From assembly GCA_029776255.1 (NCBI GenBank), contig JAKOTN010000026.1, forward strand, positions 124,001 to 188,000: a stretch of DNA of 64,000 bases, read 5' to 3'. The notes below the pieces were generated by a model. That model was not told where the DNA came from and did no database searches. It saw nothing but the letters and a program-made list of their open reading frames with translations. Positions 1 through 10,355 of the stretch are shown here, piece after piece (position 1 is the first letter of the stretch; each line of letters starts with the position of its first letter). Source of the stretch: Pseudomonadota bacterium (GTDB taxonomy: Bacteria > Pseudomonadota > Gammaproteobacteria > Burkholderiales > Rhodocyclaceae). The position numbers and the translations under genes were made by a program.

Positions 1-948
1 GAAAATGGTATCGTCGAAATTTCGCACTCCGACGAAACCGCCAGTATTGACGTCGATGGTGGTCATGGCTTCCGTCTGATCGATGATCAGGTAGCCGCCC
101 GATTTAAGATCCACACGGCGGGCGAGCGCTTTCTGAAGTTCGTCTTCGACGCCGTGCAAGTCGAACAGCGGCCGTTCGCCGATGTAATGATCGAGCAACG
201 GCGCGACCGTCGGCGTGTATTCGGCGGCAAAAGTCGTTAGTCGCTGAAAATTTTCCCGCGAGTCGATGACGATGCGCGCGGTTTCGGGATTGACGAAATC
301 GCGCAACACCCGCTGCGCCAACGACAGCTCCTGGTACAGCAGGGTTGGCGGCGCGGCGAGGGTGGATTGGGTCTTGATGTCGCGCCAGATCTTGCGCAGA
401 TACTCGATGTCCTTCGAGAGTTCGGCTTCCGAAGCGTTCTCGGCCATGGTCCGCACGATGAAACCGCCGGTTTCGTCCGCGGGCACTAGCCGCGCCAATT
501 TCTCGCGCAAGGCCTCGCGCTCCGATTCCCGTTCGATACGCTGTGAGATGCCGATATGCTTGTCCTGCGGCAGATACACCAGCATCCGCCCGGCAATCGA
601 CACCTGCGTGGACAGCCGAGCCCCCTTGCTGCCCATCGGATCCTTGATCACCTGTACCAGAATGCTTTGTCCTTCGAACAGCAAACGCTCGATTGGGCGG
701 ACCGGTTCATCGTTGGAACGCGGCTCACGAATGTCGGCCACGTGCAGAAAGGCCGTGCGATCCAGGCCGATGTCGATAAAAGCCGATTGCATTCCCGGCA
801 GGATGCGCACGATTCGTCCGACATAAACATTGCCGACAAAGCCGCGGCTGGCGTTGCGTTCGATGTGCAATTCCTGCACGGCCCCTTGGTGCATGACCGC
901 GACGCGCGTTTCTTGCGGAGTAAAATTGATCAGAATCTCTTCGGACAT
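1..948 (-). CDS. rng: Ribonuclease G (RNase E/G family), 3' end outside window
   Basis: Minus-strand translation from ATG at 948: MSEEILINFTPQETRVAVMHQGAVQELHIERNASRGFVGNVYVGRIVRILPGMQSAFIDIGLDRTAFLHV..., ...DVNTGGFVG...; typical RNase G N-terminus/S1 region. Confidence 0.93.
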   Translation of the reverse strand, partial: MSEEILINFTPQETRVAVMHQGAVQELHIERNASRGFVGNVYVGRIVRILPGMQSAFIDIGLDRTAFLHVADIREPRSNDEPVRPIERLLFEGQSILVQVIKDPMGSKGARLSTQVSIAGRMLVYLPQDKHIGISQRIERESEREALREKLARLVPADETGGFIVRTMAENASEAELSKDIEYLRKIWRDIKTQSTLAAPPTLLYQELSLAQRVLRDFVNPETARIVIDSRENFQRLTTFAAEYTPTVAPLLDHYIGERPLFDLHGVEDELQKALARRVDLKSGGYLIIDQTEAMTTIDVNTGGFVGVRNFDDTIF

Positions 949-1022
949 GGGCGGGGCAATCTGGAGAATACGCGTAGAATTTCGCGCTGGCCGCATTCTA
1001 CCTTGTCAGCCCCTCCCGCCGA

Positions 1023-2336
1023 ATGTCTGTCGTCACTCCTTTGAACTCTCCCGAGCTGCTCGCCCCCGCCGGAACACTGCTGATGTCCCGCACGGCGCTG
1101 GCTTTTGGCGCCGATGCCGTTTACGCCGGGCAGCCACGGTACAGCCTGCGGGTGCGCAACAACGACTTCGGCGATCTGTCGATCCTCGGCGACGCGATCA
1201 CCGAGGCACGCGCGGCCGCGAAGAAATTTTATGTGGTCAGCAACGTTCTACCGCACAACACCAAGGTCCGCACCTATCTGGACGATATGGCGCCGGTGGT
1301 CGCTCTGGCTCCCGACGCCTTGATCATGGCCGACCTAGGCCTGATCGACCTCGTTCGCGAAACTTGGCCGGAACTTCCCGTCCATCTTTCGGTACAGGCC
1401 AATACGGTCAACTTCGCCGCCGTGCGTTTCTGGCGCAAATTGGGGATTCGGCGGATTATCTTGTCGCGCGAGCTATCGCTCGACGAGGTCGCCGAGATTC
1501 GCCAGGAATGCCCGGACATCGAACTCGAGGTTTTCGTGCATGGCGCCCTTTGCATCGCCTACTCCGGCCGCTGCCTGCTCTCGGGCTACTTCAATCGCCG
1601 CGACCCGAACCAGGGAACGTGCACCAACTCCTGCCGCTGGGACTACAAACTGCTGGCAGGCCAAACGGACGCGGCCGGCGATGTCCATGCCTGCACGCCG
1701 GTCGCACCCAAACTGGCCAACGACGCCTGGCTGCTCGAAGAGCACGAGCGGCCCGGCGTCTTGATGCCGATCGACGAGGACGAGCATGGCACTTACATCA
1801 TGAATTCGAAGGACTTGCGCGCCGTCGAGCACGTTCAACGGCTCTGCGAAATCGGTGTCGATTCGCTAAAAATCGAGGGGCGCACCAAATCCGCCTACTA
1901 CGTGGCGCGCGCCACGCAGGTTTACCGCCGCGCCATCGACGACGCCATCGCCGGCCGTCCTTTCGACCCAACCTTGCTCGGCGAACTCGACGGCCTGGCC
2001 AACCGCGGCTATACCGACGGTTTTTATCAACGACACCACGAGCACGAACGGCAGAATTACCTGCGCGGCCACTCGGAATCCGGACGCAGCCTTTACGTCG
2101 GCGACGTGCTGACCTGGGACGCCACACGTCAACAGGCATTGATCGACGTGAAAAACCGCTTTGCCGTCGGCGACCGGCTGGAACTGGTCCACCCTTCCGG
2201 CAACCGGCAACTGATCGTCGAGGCAATGAGCATGCCCGACGGCGAACCGGTACGCGTCGCGCCGGGCAACGGCCATCGGGTCTGGATACCGTTGCCATTC
2301 GCCCTTCCCGGTGCCATGCTGGCCCGTTTTCTTTGA
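1023..2336 (+). CDS. trhP: U32 family peptidase-like tRNA hydroxylation protein (TrhP/YegQ)
   Basis: 437 aa, PELLAPAGTLLMSRTALAFGADAVYAGQPRYSLRVRNNDF; HGALCIAYSGRCLLSGYFNRRDPNQGTCTNSCRW. Confidence 0.9.
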   Translation: MSVVTPLNSPELLAPAGTLLMSRTALAFGADAVYAGQPRYSLRVRNNDFGDLSILGDAITEARAAAKKFYVVSNVLPHNTKVRTYLDDMAPVVALAPDALIMADLGLIDLVRETWPELPVHLSVQANTVNFAAVRFWRKLGIRRIILSRELSLDEVAEIRQECPDIELEVFVHGALCIAYSGRCLLSGYFNRRDPNQGTCTNSCRWDYKLLAGQTDAAGDVHACTPVAPKLANDAWLLEEHERPGVLMPIDEDEHGTYIMNSKDLRAVEHVQRLCEIGVDSLKIEGRTKSAYYVARATQVYRRAIDDAIAGRPFDPTLLGELDGLANRGYTDGFYQRHHEHERQNYLRGHSESGRSLYVGDVLTWDATRQQALIDVKNRFAVGDRLELVHPSGNRQLIVEAMSMPDGEPVRVAPGNGHRVWIPLPFALPGAMLARFL

Positions 2337-2350
2337 AATTGTCGATATCA

Positions 2351-3442
2351 ATGCCCGCCACTCATCTCTTCGTCGACGTTTCCGCGCACGGTTTCGGCCA
2401 TCTGGCGCAAGTCGGCCCCGTGCTCAATGCCTTGGGCGCTCGTTTGCCCTCGCTACGCATCACCTTGCGCAGCGGCCTGCCGAAAGCGACCCTCCAGGCG
2501 CGCGTTGCCGTGCCATTCACGCACATTGCCGACCGTAGCGACTTCGGCTACGTGATGCACGATGCCGTCAAGATCAATCGGCTGGCAACAGCCAGCGCCT
2601 ACCGGCAACAGCACGCCGACTGGGAGGACCGGGTGGACCGCGAGGCACGTCTGCTCGCCGAACTGCAACCCGACCTGCTGCTCAGCGACGTCGCCTATCT
2701 CCCCTTGGCCGGCGCCGCGCTCGCGGGCATTCCATCGGTGGCGATGTGCTCCCTCAACTGGGCCGAACTGTTCGCCCATTTTTACGGCGGGGAAAGTTGG
2801 GCGCCGGCGATTCACGCTCAAATGCTCGCCGCCTATCGAAGTGCCGCCTTTTTCCTGCGCCTGACGCCAGGCATGGCGATGGCCAACCTGCCACGCCTGC
2901 GCCACATCGCACCGGTCGCCGCCCTGGGTAAAAACTGCCGTCAAGCGCTACGGACGCGCTTGCGTTGCGCGCCGGAGGAACGTCTGGTGCTGATCGCCTT
3001 CGGCGGCGTCGCCAGAAAACTGCCCATCGCCGACTGGCCAGCACCGCCGGGGACACGCTGGCTGGTGCCCAAGGCCTGGCAATGCGTACAAGCCAACACC
3101 GTCACCATCGAATCGCTGGAGATTCCAATTGCCGATCTGATGGCCTCCGTCGATGCGGTACTCACCAAACCCGGCTACGGCACATTCACCGAAGCCACCT
3201 GTAACGGTACGCCCGTCCTTTTCCAACGCCGCCAGGACTGGCCCGAGCAGGATTGTCTGATCGACTGGCTGCGCGCGAACGCGCGCTGCGCGGAGATCGA
3301 AGAAAGCGACCTGCTCGTGGGTCGCGTGCACGAGGTGCTCGAATCGCTTTGGCAACAACACGCGCCGCCATTGCCGCGACCGAACGGTGCCGAAGACGCC
3401 GTGGCGGCACTCTTGCCTTGGCTACTCCACAAGGCGCCGTAA
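2351..3442 (+). CDS. Glycosyltransferase-fold protein (GT28/arabinokinase N-terminal-like)
   Basis: Starts MPATHLFVDVSAHGFGHLAQVGPVLNALG; C-terminal KPGYGTFTEATCNGTPVL motif; the supplied ORF start at 830 is an upstream in-frame extension over another gene. Confidence 0.7.
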   Translation: MPATHLFVDVSAHGFGHLAQVGPVLNALGARLPSLRITLRSGLPKATLQARVAVPFTHIADRSDFGYVMHDAVKINRLATASAYRQQHADWEDRVDREARLLAELQPDLLLSDVAYLPLAGAALAGIPSVAMCSLNWAELFAHFYGGESWAPAIHAQMLAAYRSAAFFLRLTPGMAMANLPRLRHIAPVAALGKNCRQALRTRLRCAPEERLVLIAFGGVARKLPIADWPAPPGTRWLVPKAWQCVQANTVTIESLEIPIADLMASVDAVLTKPGYGTFTEATCNGTPVLFQRRQDWPEQDCLIDWLRANARCAEIEESDLLVGRVHEVLESLWQQHAPPLPRPNGAEDAVAALLPWLLHKAP

Positions 3443-3817
3443 GCACGCACACGGACCTTCCCGGCCAATGCGCCTCCAGGCACGGGATGCCGAAATACGC
3501 GATTGACTTTTTGTGGCCTTAAACCCGATACTCACCGACCATTGGCGACGCATCGCCAATGGTCGGTGCCGAGGGAACGGCACCTAAAATGAACCCGATG
3601 CCACGGTGGAAACACGGTAAAAATTTTCCGCCACAATCGGTTTCGAACGCTAATTTATAGGGAAAGCCATGACCTTCGCTGCTGGCAACGAAATCTTGGT
3701 TTTTTGTTGGCGCGGGCACGCCGGAACAATGCTTCCGGTAAATTCATTTGCATCCTGAGGGGACACGACCGGTAGTCTCACTGCCGCGTCTGGCGTACTG
3801 CTGAGAGTGGTGTGGCA

Positions 3818-5353
3818 ATGTTGAAGCGAATTTCCTGGTCGTTGGCACTGATGGCGTTCCTTTGTCTTGGCCAGACCTTGACGGCGTTTGCCGCTGAACG
3901 GCGTGTCGCGCTGGTGATCGGCAACGCCAAGTACAAGGAAGCGCCGCTGAGCAACCCGGTCAATGACGCACGCGACATGGCGGCCGCCCTTCAGCGCACG
4001 GGCTTCGAAGTCATCACCGCTCTCGACGCCTCGCAAAAAGAAATGAACCGCGCGATCGCCCGATTCGGCGATTTCCTCAAGGACGACACCGTCGCCCTGT
4101 TTTACTACGCCGGACACGGCATGCAGGTACGCGGGAAAAACTATCTGATCCCGATTGATGCGGAAATCAAGAGCGAGTCGTCGGTTCGCGTCGAGTCCGT
4201 CGATGTCGACGGGGTCTTGGATCAGTTGAGCGCCAGCGACTTGAACGTGGTCATTCTCGACGCCTGCCGCAACAACCCGTTCGAACGCCGAGCCAACCGA
4301 AGCGTTGGGTCGGGCGGTCTGGCGCAAATGGAAGCACCGAAAGGCACCCTGATCGCCTATGCCACGGCACCAGGACGGACCGCTGCCGACGGCGACGGGC
4401 GTAACGGTTTGTATACCCAGGAATTACTCAAACAAATCCAGGTTCCGGGTTTGACCATTGAACAAGTGTTCAAGAACGTGCGCCGTGAAGTCGCCAAGGC
4501 CACCCGTGACGGGCAAATTCCTTGGGAATCCTCGTCGATGACCGGTGATTTTTATTTCCTACCGGGCTCCCGGACCCCGATAACGGCTAGCCCGAACACG
4601 CACCGGTCGGAAAAAATCGCCTCTGCCCCGCCCGCATCGCCTGCCAAGAACGTGGAAGTCCGGCCAGTCAGCAAACCCGTCGCCATTGAACACACCGAAC
4701 GACCATTGCCGCCTCCTTCAAACCCGACGACGCCGGAAGAAATCAAAACGGCAATGTCGTCGACGGCGCTGCCGACACCAACCGTTCCCGGAGCGGAAAC
4801 CGCGAGAGTGGCGCAGATTTCCGAAGGGCAAGAGAAAGTACTCAAAACCGATGCGTTCACCGCCACCGGCAACTGGTCGCTTGAACGCTCCAGTGGGGCC
4901 ATGACGGGCGAAGGCAATATCGAATGGAAAAATGGCGACCGTTACGAAGGTGCGCTGGTCGCGGGCAAGAAAACCGGCAAAGGCATCTTCACTTGGCACA
5001 ACGGGCAGCGCTACGACGGCGAGTGGCGTGACGACATCATCAACGGCGCCGGCATCTTGCATTACACCAACGGCGACCGCTACGAAGGAACTTTCAAGGA
5101 CGGCGAACCGCATGGCACTGGAACGTACACCCTGCGCAACGGCGATGTCTATACTGGCGCTTGGTTCACCGGTAACCGTCACGGTTTTGGTCGCCTGACA
5201 TGGACCACTGGCGATTACTGGGAAGGTGAGTTTCGCGACGGAAAACAGACTGAAAATGGGCGCATGCACTCCATCTCGTCGCTGCTGGAGAAAAATGCCG
5301 ACAAAATGGCTAGCGTCACCGACAAAAACGCAAGCAAGAAAAAGAACAAATAA
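3818..5353 (+). CDS. Secreted caspase family (C14) protein with C-terminal MORN repeats
   Basis: Signal peptide MLKRISWSLALMAFLCLGQTLTAFA; FYYAGHG (His) and ILDACRNNPF (Cys) dyad; repeated GDRYEGxxxxGKxxGxGxxxxxNG MORN units. Confidence 0.9.
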   Translation: MLKRISWSLALMAFLCLGQTLTAFAAERRVALVIGNAKYKEAPLSNPVNDARDMAAALQRTGFEVITALDASQKEMNRAIARFGDFLKDDTVALFYYAGHGMQVRGKNYLIPIDAEIKSESSVRVESVDVDGVLDQLSASDLNVVILDACRNNPFERRANRSVGSGGLAQMEAPKGTLIAYATAPGRTAADGDGRNGLYTQELLKQIQVPGLTIEQVFKNVRREVAKATRDGQIPWESSSMTGDFYFLPGSRTPITASPNTHRSEKIASAPPASPAKNVEVRPVSKPVAIEHTERPLPPPSNPTTPEEIKTAMSSTALPTPTVPGAETARVAQISEGQEKVLKTDAFTATGNWSLERSSGAMTGEGNIEWKNGDRYEGALVAGKKTGKGIFTWHNGQRYDGEWRDDIINGAGILHYTNGDRYEGTFKDGEPHGTGTYTLRNGDVYTGAWFTGNRHGFGRLTWTTGDYWEGEFRDGKQTENGRMHSISSLLEKNADKMASVTDKNASKKKNK

Positions 5354-5377
5354 AAGGCGGAGCCACCGGCGACACGG

Positions 5378-5701
5378 CTATATTCCCCGCATCAGACCCA
5401 TGTCGACCAATTCAACACGCAGCTTTCTCCAGCCACGCCAGACGAAGAAGCCGCGCATCCCCCAGCGCCATACGCCACGCGGTCGTATCATTACCAACAG
5501 CACCAGCGCAGCCGCCGCCACCGCGCCAGGATGCTTCTCAAGATAATCGGTGCCTTTTTTGAGCGAGCTGACCGCGCGATCAGTCGCCCGCAAAGCACGA
5601 TCCAGCGGCAGCAGTTGCTGTTGCAATTGCCGCCGCTGAATACTGCTACGTTCCATCAGCCGGCCACGCTGAACAGCGAGATCGATCAGCGCTTGATTCA
5701 T
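5378..5701 (-). CDS. YqjK-like small protein
   Basis: MNQALIDLAVQRGRLMERSSIQRRQLQQQLLPLDRALRATDR...; third gene of a YqjD/E/K-like cluster. Confidence 0.6.
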   Translation of the reverse strand: MNQALIDLAVQRGRLMERSSIQRRQLQQQLLPLDRALRATDRAVSSLKKGTDYLEKHPGAVAAAALVLLVMIRPRGVWRWGMRGFFVWRGWRKLRVELVDMGLMRGI

Positions 5702-6093
5702 TACGACTGGCTCCCCTTGATCTGGTGCAAATCTTCCTGAAGCTCGGCCATACTGCTGGAAAAAAGATTGTCGGGCCGGTTCATGGCACGTCTGACGGCC
5801 TGGCCGGCCAGACCGCCAATCAAGAAGAACAGAGCGGTGAAACTGCCGAGAACGACCACGCGGTGTTCCCAATAGAGCGCAAGAAGCCAGGCGATGGCCA
5901 GGAGCGCACCGATCAGAAGCCCGAATGCGGCGACCAGCGCCAACAATAGCATCCGGACGACACGCAGCTTCTCCTCCTTGATTTCGTTACCAAGAAGTTC
6001 AAGCCGTGTCCTGACGATGGACAGCACTGTCGCGATACTGCCTTTCGCAGAACCCAGCACGCCGCCGCGCTCATGATTGGAAGATGGCGTCAT
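5701..6093 (-). CDS. Phage holin family protein (YqjE-like)
   Basis: 130 aa with two TM helices; follows the DUF883 gene. Confidence 0.7.
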   Translation of the reverse strand: MTPSSNHERGGVLGSAKGSIATVLSIVRTRLELLGNEIKEEKLRVVRMLLLALVAAFGLLIGALLAIAWLLALYWEHRVVVLGSFTALFFLIGGLAGQAVRRAMNRPDNLFSSSMAELQEDLHQIKGSQS

Positions 6094-6118
6094 TATGGCC
6101 AGACGTCGGCAACCAAAC

Positions 6119-6439
6119 TCAACGACGGCCGATGATCACGCCGAGCAGCAGACCGATACCCGCCGCGACACCGACGGCACGCCAGGGATTTTCATGCACG
6201 TAGTCGTCGGTAGCACGGGCGGCGGCTTTGGTTCGATCTACCAGAACGGCCTCGGCATCCGCCAGACGAAGTTTGGCGTCGCGCAACCGCTCGCCGACGC
6301 GCTCCCGCAAGTCGGCCATTTTTTCCCCGGCGACACCGGCGGTGGCGCGGAGGATCTCTTCGGCGTCGGCGACGACGCCTTTCATGTCGGAGACGAGTTT
6401 TTGCTTGCTAGTAGCGGAAAGTTCGGTAACTTCAGACAT
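6119..6439 (-). CDS. DUF883 family protein (YqjD/ElaB-like)
   Basis: DDYVHENPWRAVGVAAGIGLLLGVIIGRR C-terminal anchor. Confidence 0.88.
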   Translation of the reverse strand: MSEVTELSATSKQKLVSDMKGVVADAEEILRATAGVAGEKMADLRERVGERLRDAKLRLADAEAVLVDRTKAAARATDDYVHENPWRAVGVAAGIGLLLGVIIGRR

Positions 6440-6515
6440 TCTGGGCCTCGCAGTGGAAGGTGTTGATGGCGTGAGGAAAGTTGGTGGAATACCAAGCGTT
6501 GCGCCGAGCGCCTAG

Positions 6516-6521
6516 ATTATA
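6516..6521 (-). promoter_or_regulatory. Possible -10 element upstream of the DUF883-holin-YqjK operon
   Basis: TATAAT on minus strand (CCTATAATCTAGG) about 75 nt upstream of the ATG; no convincing -35. Confidence 0.35.
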
Positions 6522-6681
6522 GGAGTCGCGAGCCGAGATCAATGCAAAGCAATCATAACGCCCCTCGATCCAGCGGTCGGCGCATCGTATTTCCGAACAA
6601 GTTCCGCATGGAGACCCGCCAAGCAGTGAACAGAGAATGGGTAGAGGTTTCCCGAACCCGGCTATCGGCAGCGCGCGTTGA

Positions 6682-7458
6682 TCAGTAATCGTAGTCGATG
6701 GTAAGCGGTGCATGGTCACTGAAACGCCGCGCTTTGTAGACTTCGGCGCGCAGGGCCGCACTGGCGATCCGCCCGGTCGCCAACTGATAATCAAGCCGCC
6801 ATCCGACATTCTTCTCCCACGCCTGCCCGCGATTGGACCACCAGGTATAGGCATCGTCCGTGGCCGTGGGCTGCAACTCCCGAAAGACATCGCACCACCC
6901 TGCCTCGTCCAACACCTGACTGACCCAGGCACGCTCTTCCGGCAAAAAGCCGGAATTGTCGCGGTTGCCTCGCCAGTTCTTCAAATCGATCTCACGGTGG
7001 GCGATATTCCAGTCGCCGCCAACGACGACATCCCGCCCGCTCGCCGCCAGGTCAACCAAGTGTGGATAGATGAATTTCAAAAAACGAAATTTCGCCGCTT
7101 GCCGCTCCTCGGAACTCGAACCGGACGGCTGATAAAGTGAAATGATGGACAGGGCGCCGAAATCCGCGCGCAGATAACGCCCTTCGCCGTCGAATTCCTC
7201 GCTGCCAAGCGCCGTGACAACGCGGTCCGCCGGACGCCGACACCAGAGACCAACGCCGCTGTAGCCCTTTTTCGCGGCGTGGTGATAGTAAGCGTAAAAA
7301 CCCGGCGGGGTTTTCATTTCCTCCGCGAGGTCCGCCTGATGAGCCTTCAACTCCTGAAGACAAACGAATTGCGGGTTTTGCGTCGTGACCCACTGCAAGA
7401 ACCCCTTACGCCAGGCGGAGCGAATGCCGTTGAGATTAATAGTGATGATGCGTAACAT
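6682..7458 (-). CDS. xth: Exodeoxyribonuclease III
   Basis: MLRIITINLNGIRSAWRKGFLQW...VCLQELKAH...GGDWNIAHREIDLKNW...RRFSDHAPLTIDYDY; start placed at 7458. Confidence 0.92.
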   Translation of the reverse strand: MLRIITINLNGIRSAWRKGFLQWVTTQNPQFVCLQELKAHQADLAEEMKTPPGFYAYYHHAAKKGYSGVGLWCRRPADRVVTALGSEEFDGEGRYLRADFGALSIISLYQPSGSSSEERQAAKFRFLKFIYPHLVDLAASGRDVVVGGDWNIAHREIDLKNWRGNRDNSGFLPEERAWVSQVLDEAGWCDVFRELQPTATDDAYTWWSNRGQAWEKNVGWRLDYQLATGRIASAALRAEVYKARRFSDHAPLTIDYDY

Positions 7459-7497
7459 AGCGAACGAATAGTGGTATCGATTGAGAGATAATTTATT

Positions 7498-8151
7498 ATG
7501 GATTTTCGGCAGGAATTCATCGAATTCGCCGTCGCTTGCGATGTTTTGCGCTTTGGCGAATTCAAGACCAAGGCCGGGCGATTGTCGCCTTACTTCTTCA
7601 ATGCCGGATTGTTCAACGACGGCGCGTCCTTGAGTCGTTTGGCCGAATTCTACGCCAAGGCGATTCTTGCCAGCGGACTGACCGTGGATACCTTGTTCGG
7701 ACCGGCTTACAAAGGCATCCCCCTGGCGGCCACTATCGCCGTTGCTTTGGCGCACGCCGGTCACAACCTACCGTTTTCCTATAACCGCAAGGAAACCAAG
7801 GATCACGGCGAGGGCGGCAGTATCGTCGGCGCGCCGTTGCAAGGCCGCGTGCTGATCGTCGACGATGTCATCAGCGCCGGAACCTCGGTTCGCGAATCGG
7901 TCAGCCTGATCCGTGCGGCCGGCGCCACGCCGTGCGGTGTGGTGATCGCCCTTGACCGCATGGAACGCGGTAGCGGCGACCTTTCGGCCGTGCAGGAGGT
8001 CGAACGAGACTACGGCATCCCGGTGATCGCCGTCGCCGACCTCGACGACCTGATGGCGTTTCTCCGGCAAAGCGCCGATTTCAGTCAAAATGAAGCGGCG
8101 GTGACTCGTTACCGACGGGAGTATGGCGTTGCGCGTCGCCGCACGGCTTAA
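7498..8151 (+). CDS. pyrE: Orotate phosphoribosyltransferase
   Basis: PRPP motif [36 protein letters not shown]. Confidence 0.95.
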   Translation: MDFRQEFIEFAVACDVLRFGEFKTKAGRLSPYFFNAGLFNDGASLSRLAEFYAKAILASGLTVDTLFGPAYKGIPLAATIAVALAHAGHNLPFSYNRKETKDHGEGGSIVGAPLQGRVLIVDDVISAGTSVRESVSLIRAAGATPCGVVIALDRMERGSGDLSAVQEVERDYGIPVIAVADLDDLMAFLRQSADFSQNEAAVTRYRREYGVARRRTA

Positions 8152-8764
8152 CGGCCGCTTGTTGCTGCTGGCAATGTGCGGTGTCGCCACGAATCTGGTC
8201 GCCGCACCGCGCATTCTTTGCTGCCACGACGATGCCGGCAAACAAATATGCGGCGACATCCTGCCACCGGTTTGCTACGGGCGCGCCTATCGTGAACTGG
8301 GCGAGTACGGACGGACCGCGCGCGTCGTCGAAGCACCGCTATCCGCCGAGCAACGTACCCGTCGCGCGGTGGAGGAAAAGAAAAAGCAGGAGGAAGAACG
8401 CCTGCAGAACGAGCAACGACGCAAGGATCAAGCGCTGCTGAACACTTACGGCAGCGAGCAGGATATCGAGATGATGCGCGCCCGCTCCGAGCGGGATCTA
8501 GCCGCGGCCATCAAGGCAAGCAACGAACGAATTGCTGAAATTCGCGCCCGACGCAAGGTTTTTGAAAACGAAGCCGAGTTCTACAAGCAGCGGAAGCTAC
8601 CCGTCGAAGTGGAAAAAGGCTTGCGCGATACCGACAACGAGATCAAGGCGCAGGAATCGGTCATCGAAGCCAAGAAGAAGGACCACGAAATCGTCCGGCA
8701 AAAATACAGCGACGACCTCCGGCGATTCATCGAACTCTCGCGGCGACCGTCGCCCCGCTCCTGA
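8123..8764 (+). CDS. Hypothetical exported protein with Cys-rich N-terminus and long charged coiled coil
   Basis: 213 aa; signal peptide, then [30 protein letters not shown], then Glu/Lys/Arg-rich helix; start overlaps pyrE by 29 nt. Confidence 0.7.
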   Translation: MALRVAARLNGRLLLLAMCGVATNLVAAPRILCCHDDAGKQICGDILPPVCYGRAYRELGEYGRTARVVEAPLSAEQRTRRAVEEKKKQEEERLQNEQRRKDQALLNTYGSEQDIEMMRARSERDLAAAIKASNERIAEIRARRKVFENEAEFYKQRKLPVEVEKGLRDTDNEIKAQESVIEAKKKDHEIVRQKYSDDLRRFIELSRRPSPRS

Positions 8765-8814
8765 AGCCGCTTCCCTGAAATTCCTTTCGCGGCGCCGAGA
8801 AAACCACCGGCCAC

Positions 8815-10266
8815 TCAACCGAGTTTCTTGCGCAACAATTCATTGACCTGCTGTGGATTGGCCTTGCCTTTGCTGGCTTTCATCACCTGGCCGACCAAGG
8901 CATTGAACGCTTTTTCCTTACCCGCCCGAAACTCGGCAACCATGTTGGCATTGGCAGCGAGCAGCGTGTCGATGAGACTCTCCAGCGCACCGCTATCGGT
9001 AATCTGCCGCAAGCCTTGCTTGTCGATGATCTCGTCGGCCGAATCGCCCTCGCCGTTCCACAGCGCATCGAAAATCTTGCGCGCGATGGTGGTCGAAATC
9101 GTGCCGTCGGCAATCCGCGCGACCATGCCGCCGAGTTGGCGGGCCGAGACCGGTGCGTCGGTAATCTCCCGATTTTCCCGATTAAGCCGGGCGGCGAGAT
9201 CGACCATCATCCAATTGGCACAGGCCTTGGCATTCGATCTGCCGGCCGCGCCGACACTGGCTTCGTAATAAGCGGCCAGTTCAGCCGAAGCGGTCAACAA
9301 CAGCGCGTCGTAAGCGGAAAGTCCGTAGTCCGCCGTCAGGCGCTCGCGTTTGGCGGTCGGCAACTCGGGCAATTCGCCTTGAACCCGCTCGATCCACGGA
9401 CGGTCGATCACCAGCGGCAGCAGGTCCGGGTCCGGGAAATAACGATAGTCGTGCGCGTCTTCCTTCGAACGCATGGCACGCGTTTCGCCCGTCTCCGGAT
9501 CGAACAATACCGTCGCCTGCTCGATGCATCCACCGTCCTCCAGGGTAGCGATCTGCCACTGCACCTCGTAATCGATCGCCTGCTGCATGAAGCGGAAGGA
9601 GTTCAGGTTTTTTATTTCGCGGCGGGTACCGAAATTCGCTTGTCCGACGGGGCGCACGGAAACATTGGCGTCGCAACGGAACGAGCCTTCCTGCATGTTG
9701 CCGTCGCAAATCCCTATCCAGCGCACCAGCGTGTGCAGGGCGCGGGCATAGGCCACCGCCTCGGCGGCGGAACGCATATCGGGTTCGGTGACGATTTCCA
9801 GCAACGGCGTGCCGGCCCGGTTCAAATCAATGCCGGATTTGCCGCGGAACGGTTGACCAACCGCTTCGTGCAGCGATTTGCCCGCATCCTCCTCGAGATG
9901 CGCCCGCGTCAAATGGACCGTCTTGACGGCCTCGCCGACCTGAATGACCACCTGCCCGCCAACGACCACCGGCAATTCGTACTGGCTGATCTGGTAGCCC
10001 TTGGGCAGATCGGGGTAAAAATAATTTTTGCGGGCGAAAACCGACCGTGGCGCGATCTCGGCACCGACCGCCAGACCAAAACGGATAGCGCACTCGACGG
10101 CGCCTTTGTTCAATACTGGCAATACACCGGGCAAGGCGATGTCGATCGCATTGGCCTGGACATTCGGCTCGGCACCGAAGGCGGTCGGGCTACCCGAAAA
10201 AATTTTCGACCGGGTGGCCAGTTGCGCATGGGTTTCAATACCGATAACAACTTCCCAGTGATTCAT
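8815..10266 (-). CDS. gatB: Asp-tRNA(Asn)/Glu-tRNA(Gln) amidotransferase subunit B
   Basis: [27 protein letters not shown]; 483 aa. Confidence 0.96.
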   Translation of the reverse strand: MNHWEVVIGIETHAQLATRSKIFSGSPTAFGAEPNVQANAIDIALPGVLPVLNKGAVECAIRFGLAVGAEIAPRSVFARKNYFYPDLPKGYQISQYELPVVVGGQVVIQVGEAVKTVHLTRAHLEEDAGKSLHEAVGQPFRGKSGIDLNRAGTPLLEIVTEPDMRSAAEAVAYARALHTLVRWIGICDGNMQEGSFRCDANVSVRPVGQANFGTRREIKNLNSFRFMQQAIDYEVQWQIATLEDGGCIEQATVLFDPETGETRAMRSKEDAHDYRYFPDPDLLPLVIDRPWIERVQGELPELPTAKRERLTADYGLSAYDALLLTASAELAAYYEASVGAAGRSNAKACANWMMVDLAARLNRENREITDAPVSARQLGGMVARIADGTISTTIARKIFDALWNGEGDSADEIIDKQGLRQITDSGALESLIDTLLAANANMVAEFRAGKEKAFNALVGQVMKASKGKANPQQVNELLRKKLG

Positions 10267-10355
10267 GGCGGCTCACTTACTCTCAATAAACACCAGCCAC
10301 CGCGCACGTGAAATCGCGAACGGCGCTAGCGCCAATGCCCGACGGCTCTTTTCGG

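Noticed and set aside
830-2350. Upstream part of the 870-aa plus-strand ORF
   Set aside because: Out-of-frame reading through rng start and trhP; only the segment from 2351 is protein-like
3669-3758. 29-codon ORF (MTFAAGNEILVFCWRGHAGTMLPVNSFAS) upstream of the caspase-MORN gene
   Set aside because: Weak SD and no supporting evidence; length is within chance expectation, needs Ribo-seq or conservation
6440-6681. 240-bp gap between xth and the DUF883 gene considered as a structured ncRNA (6S-like)
   Set aside because: No convincing 6S-type closed stem with central bubble; the TATAAT-like box suits an ordinary 5' region
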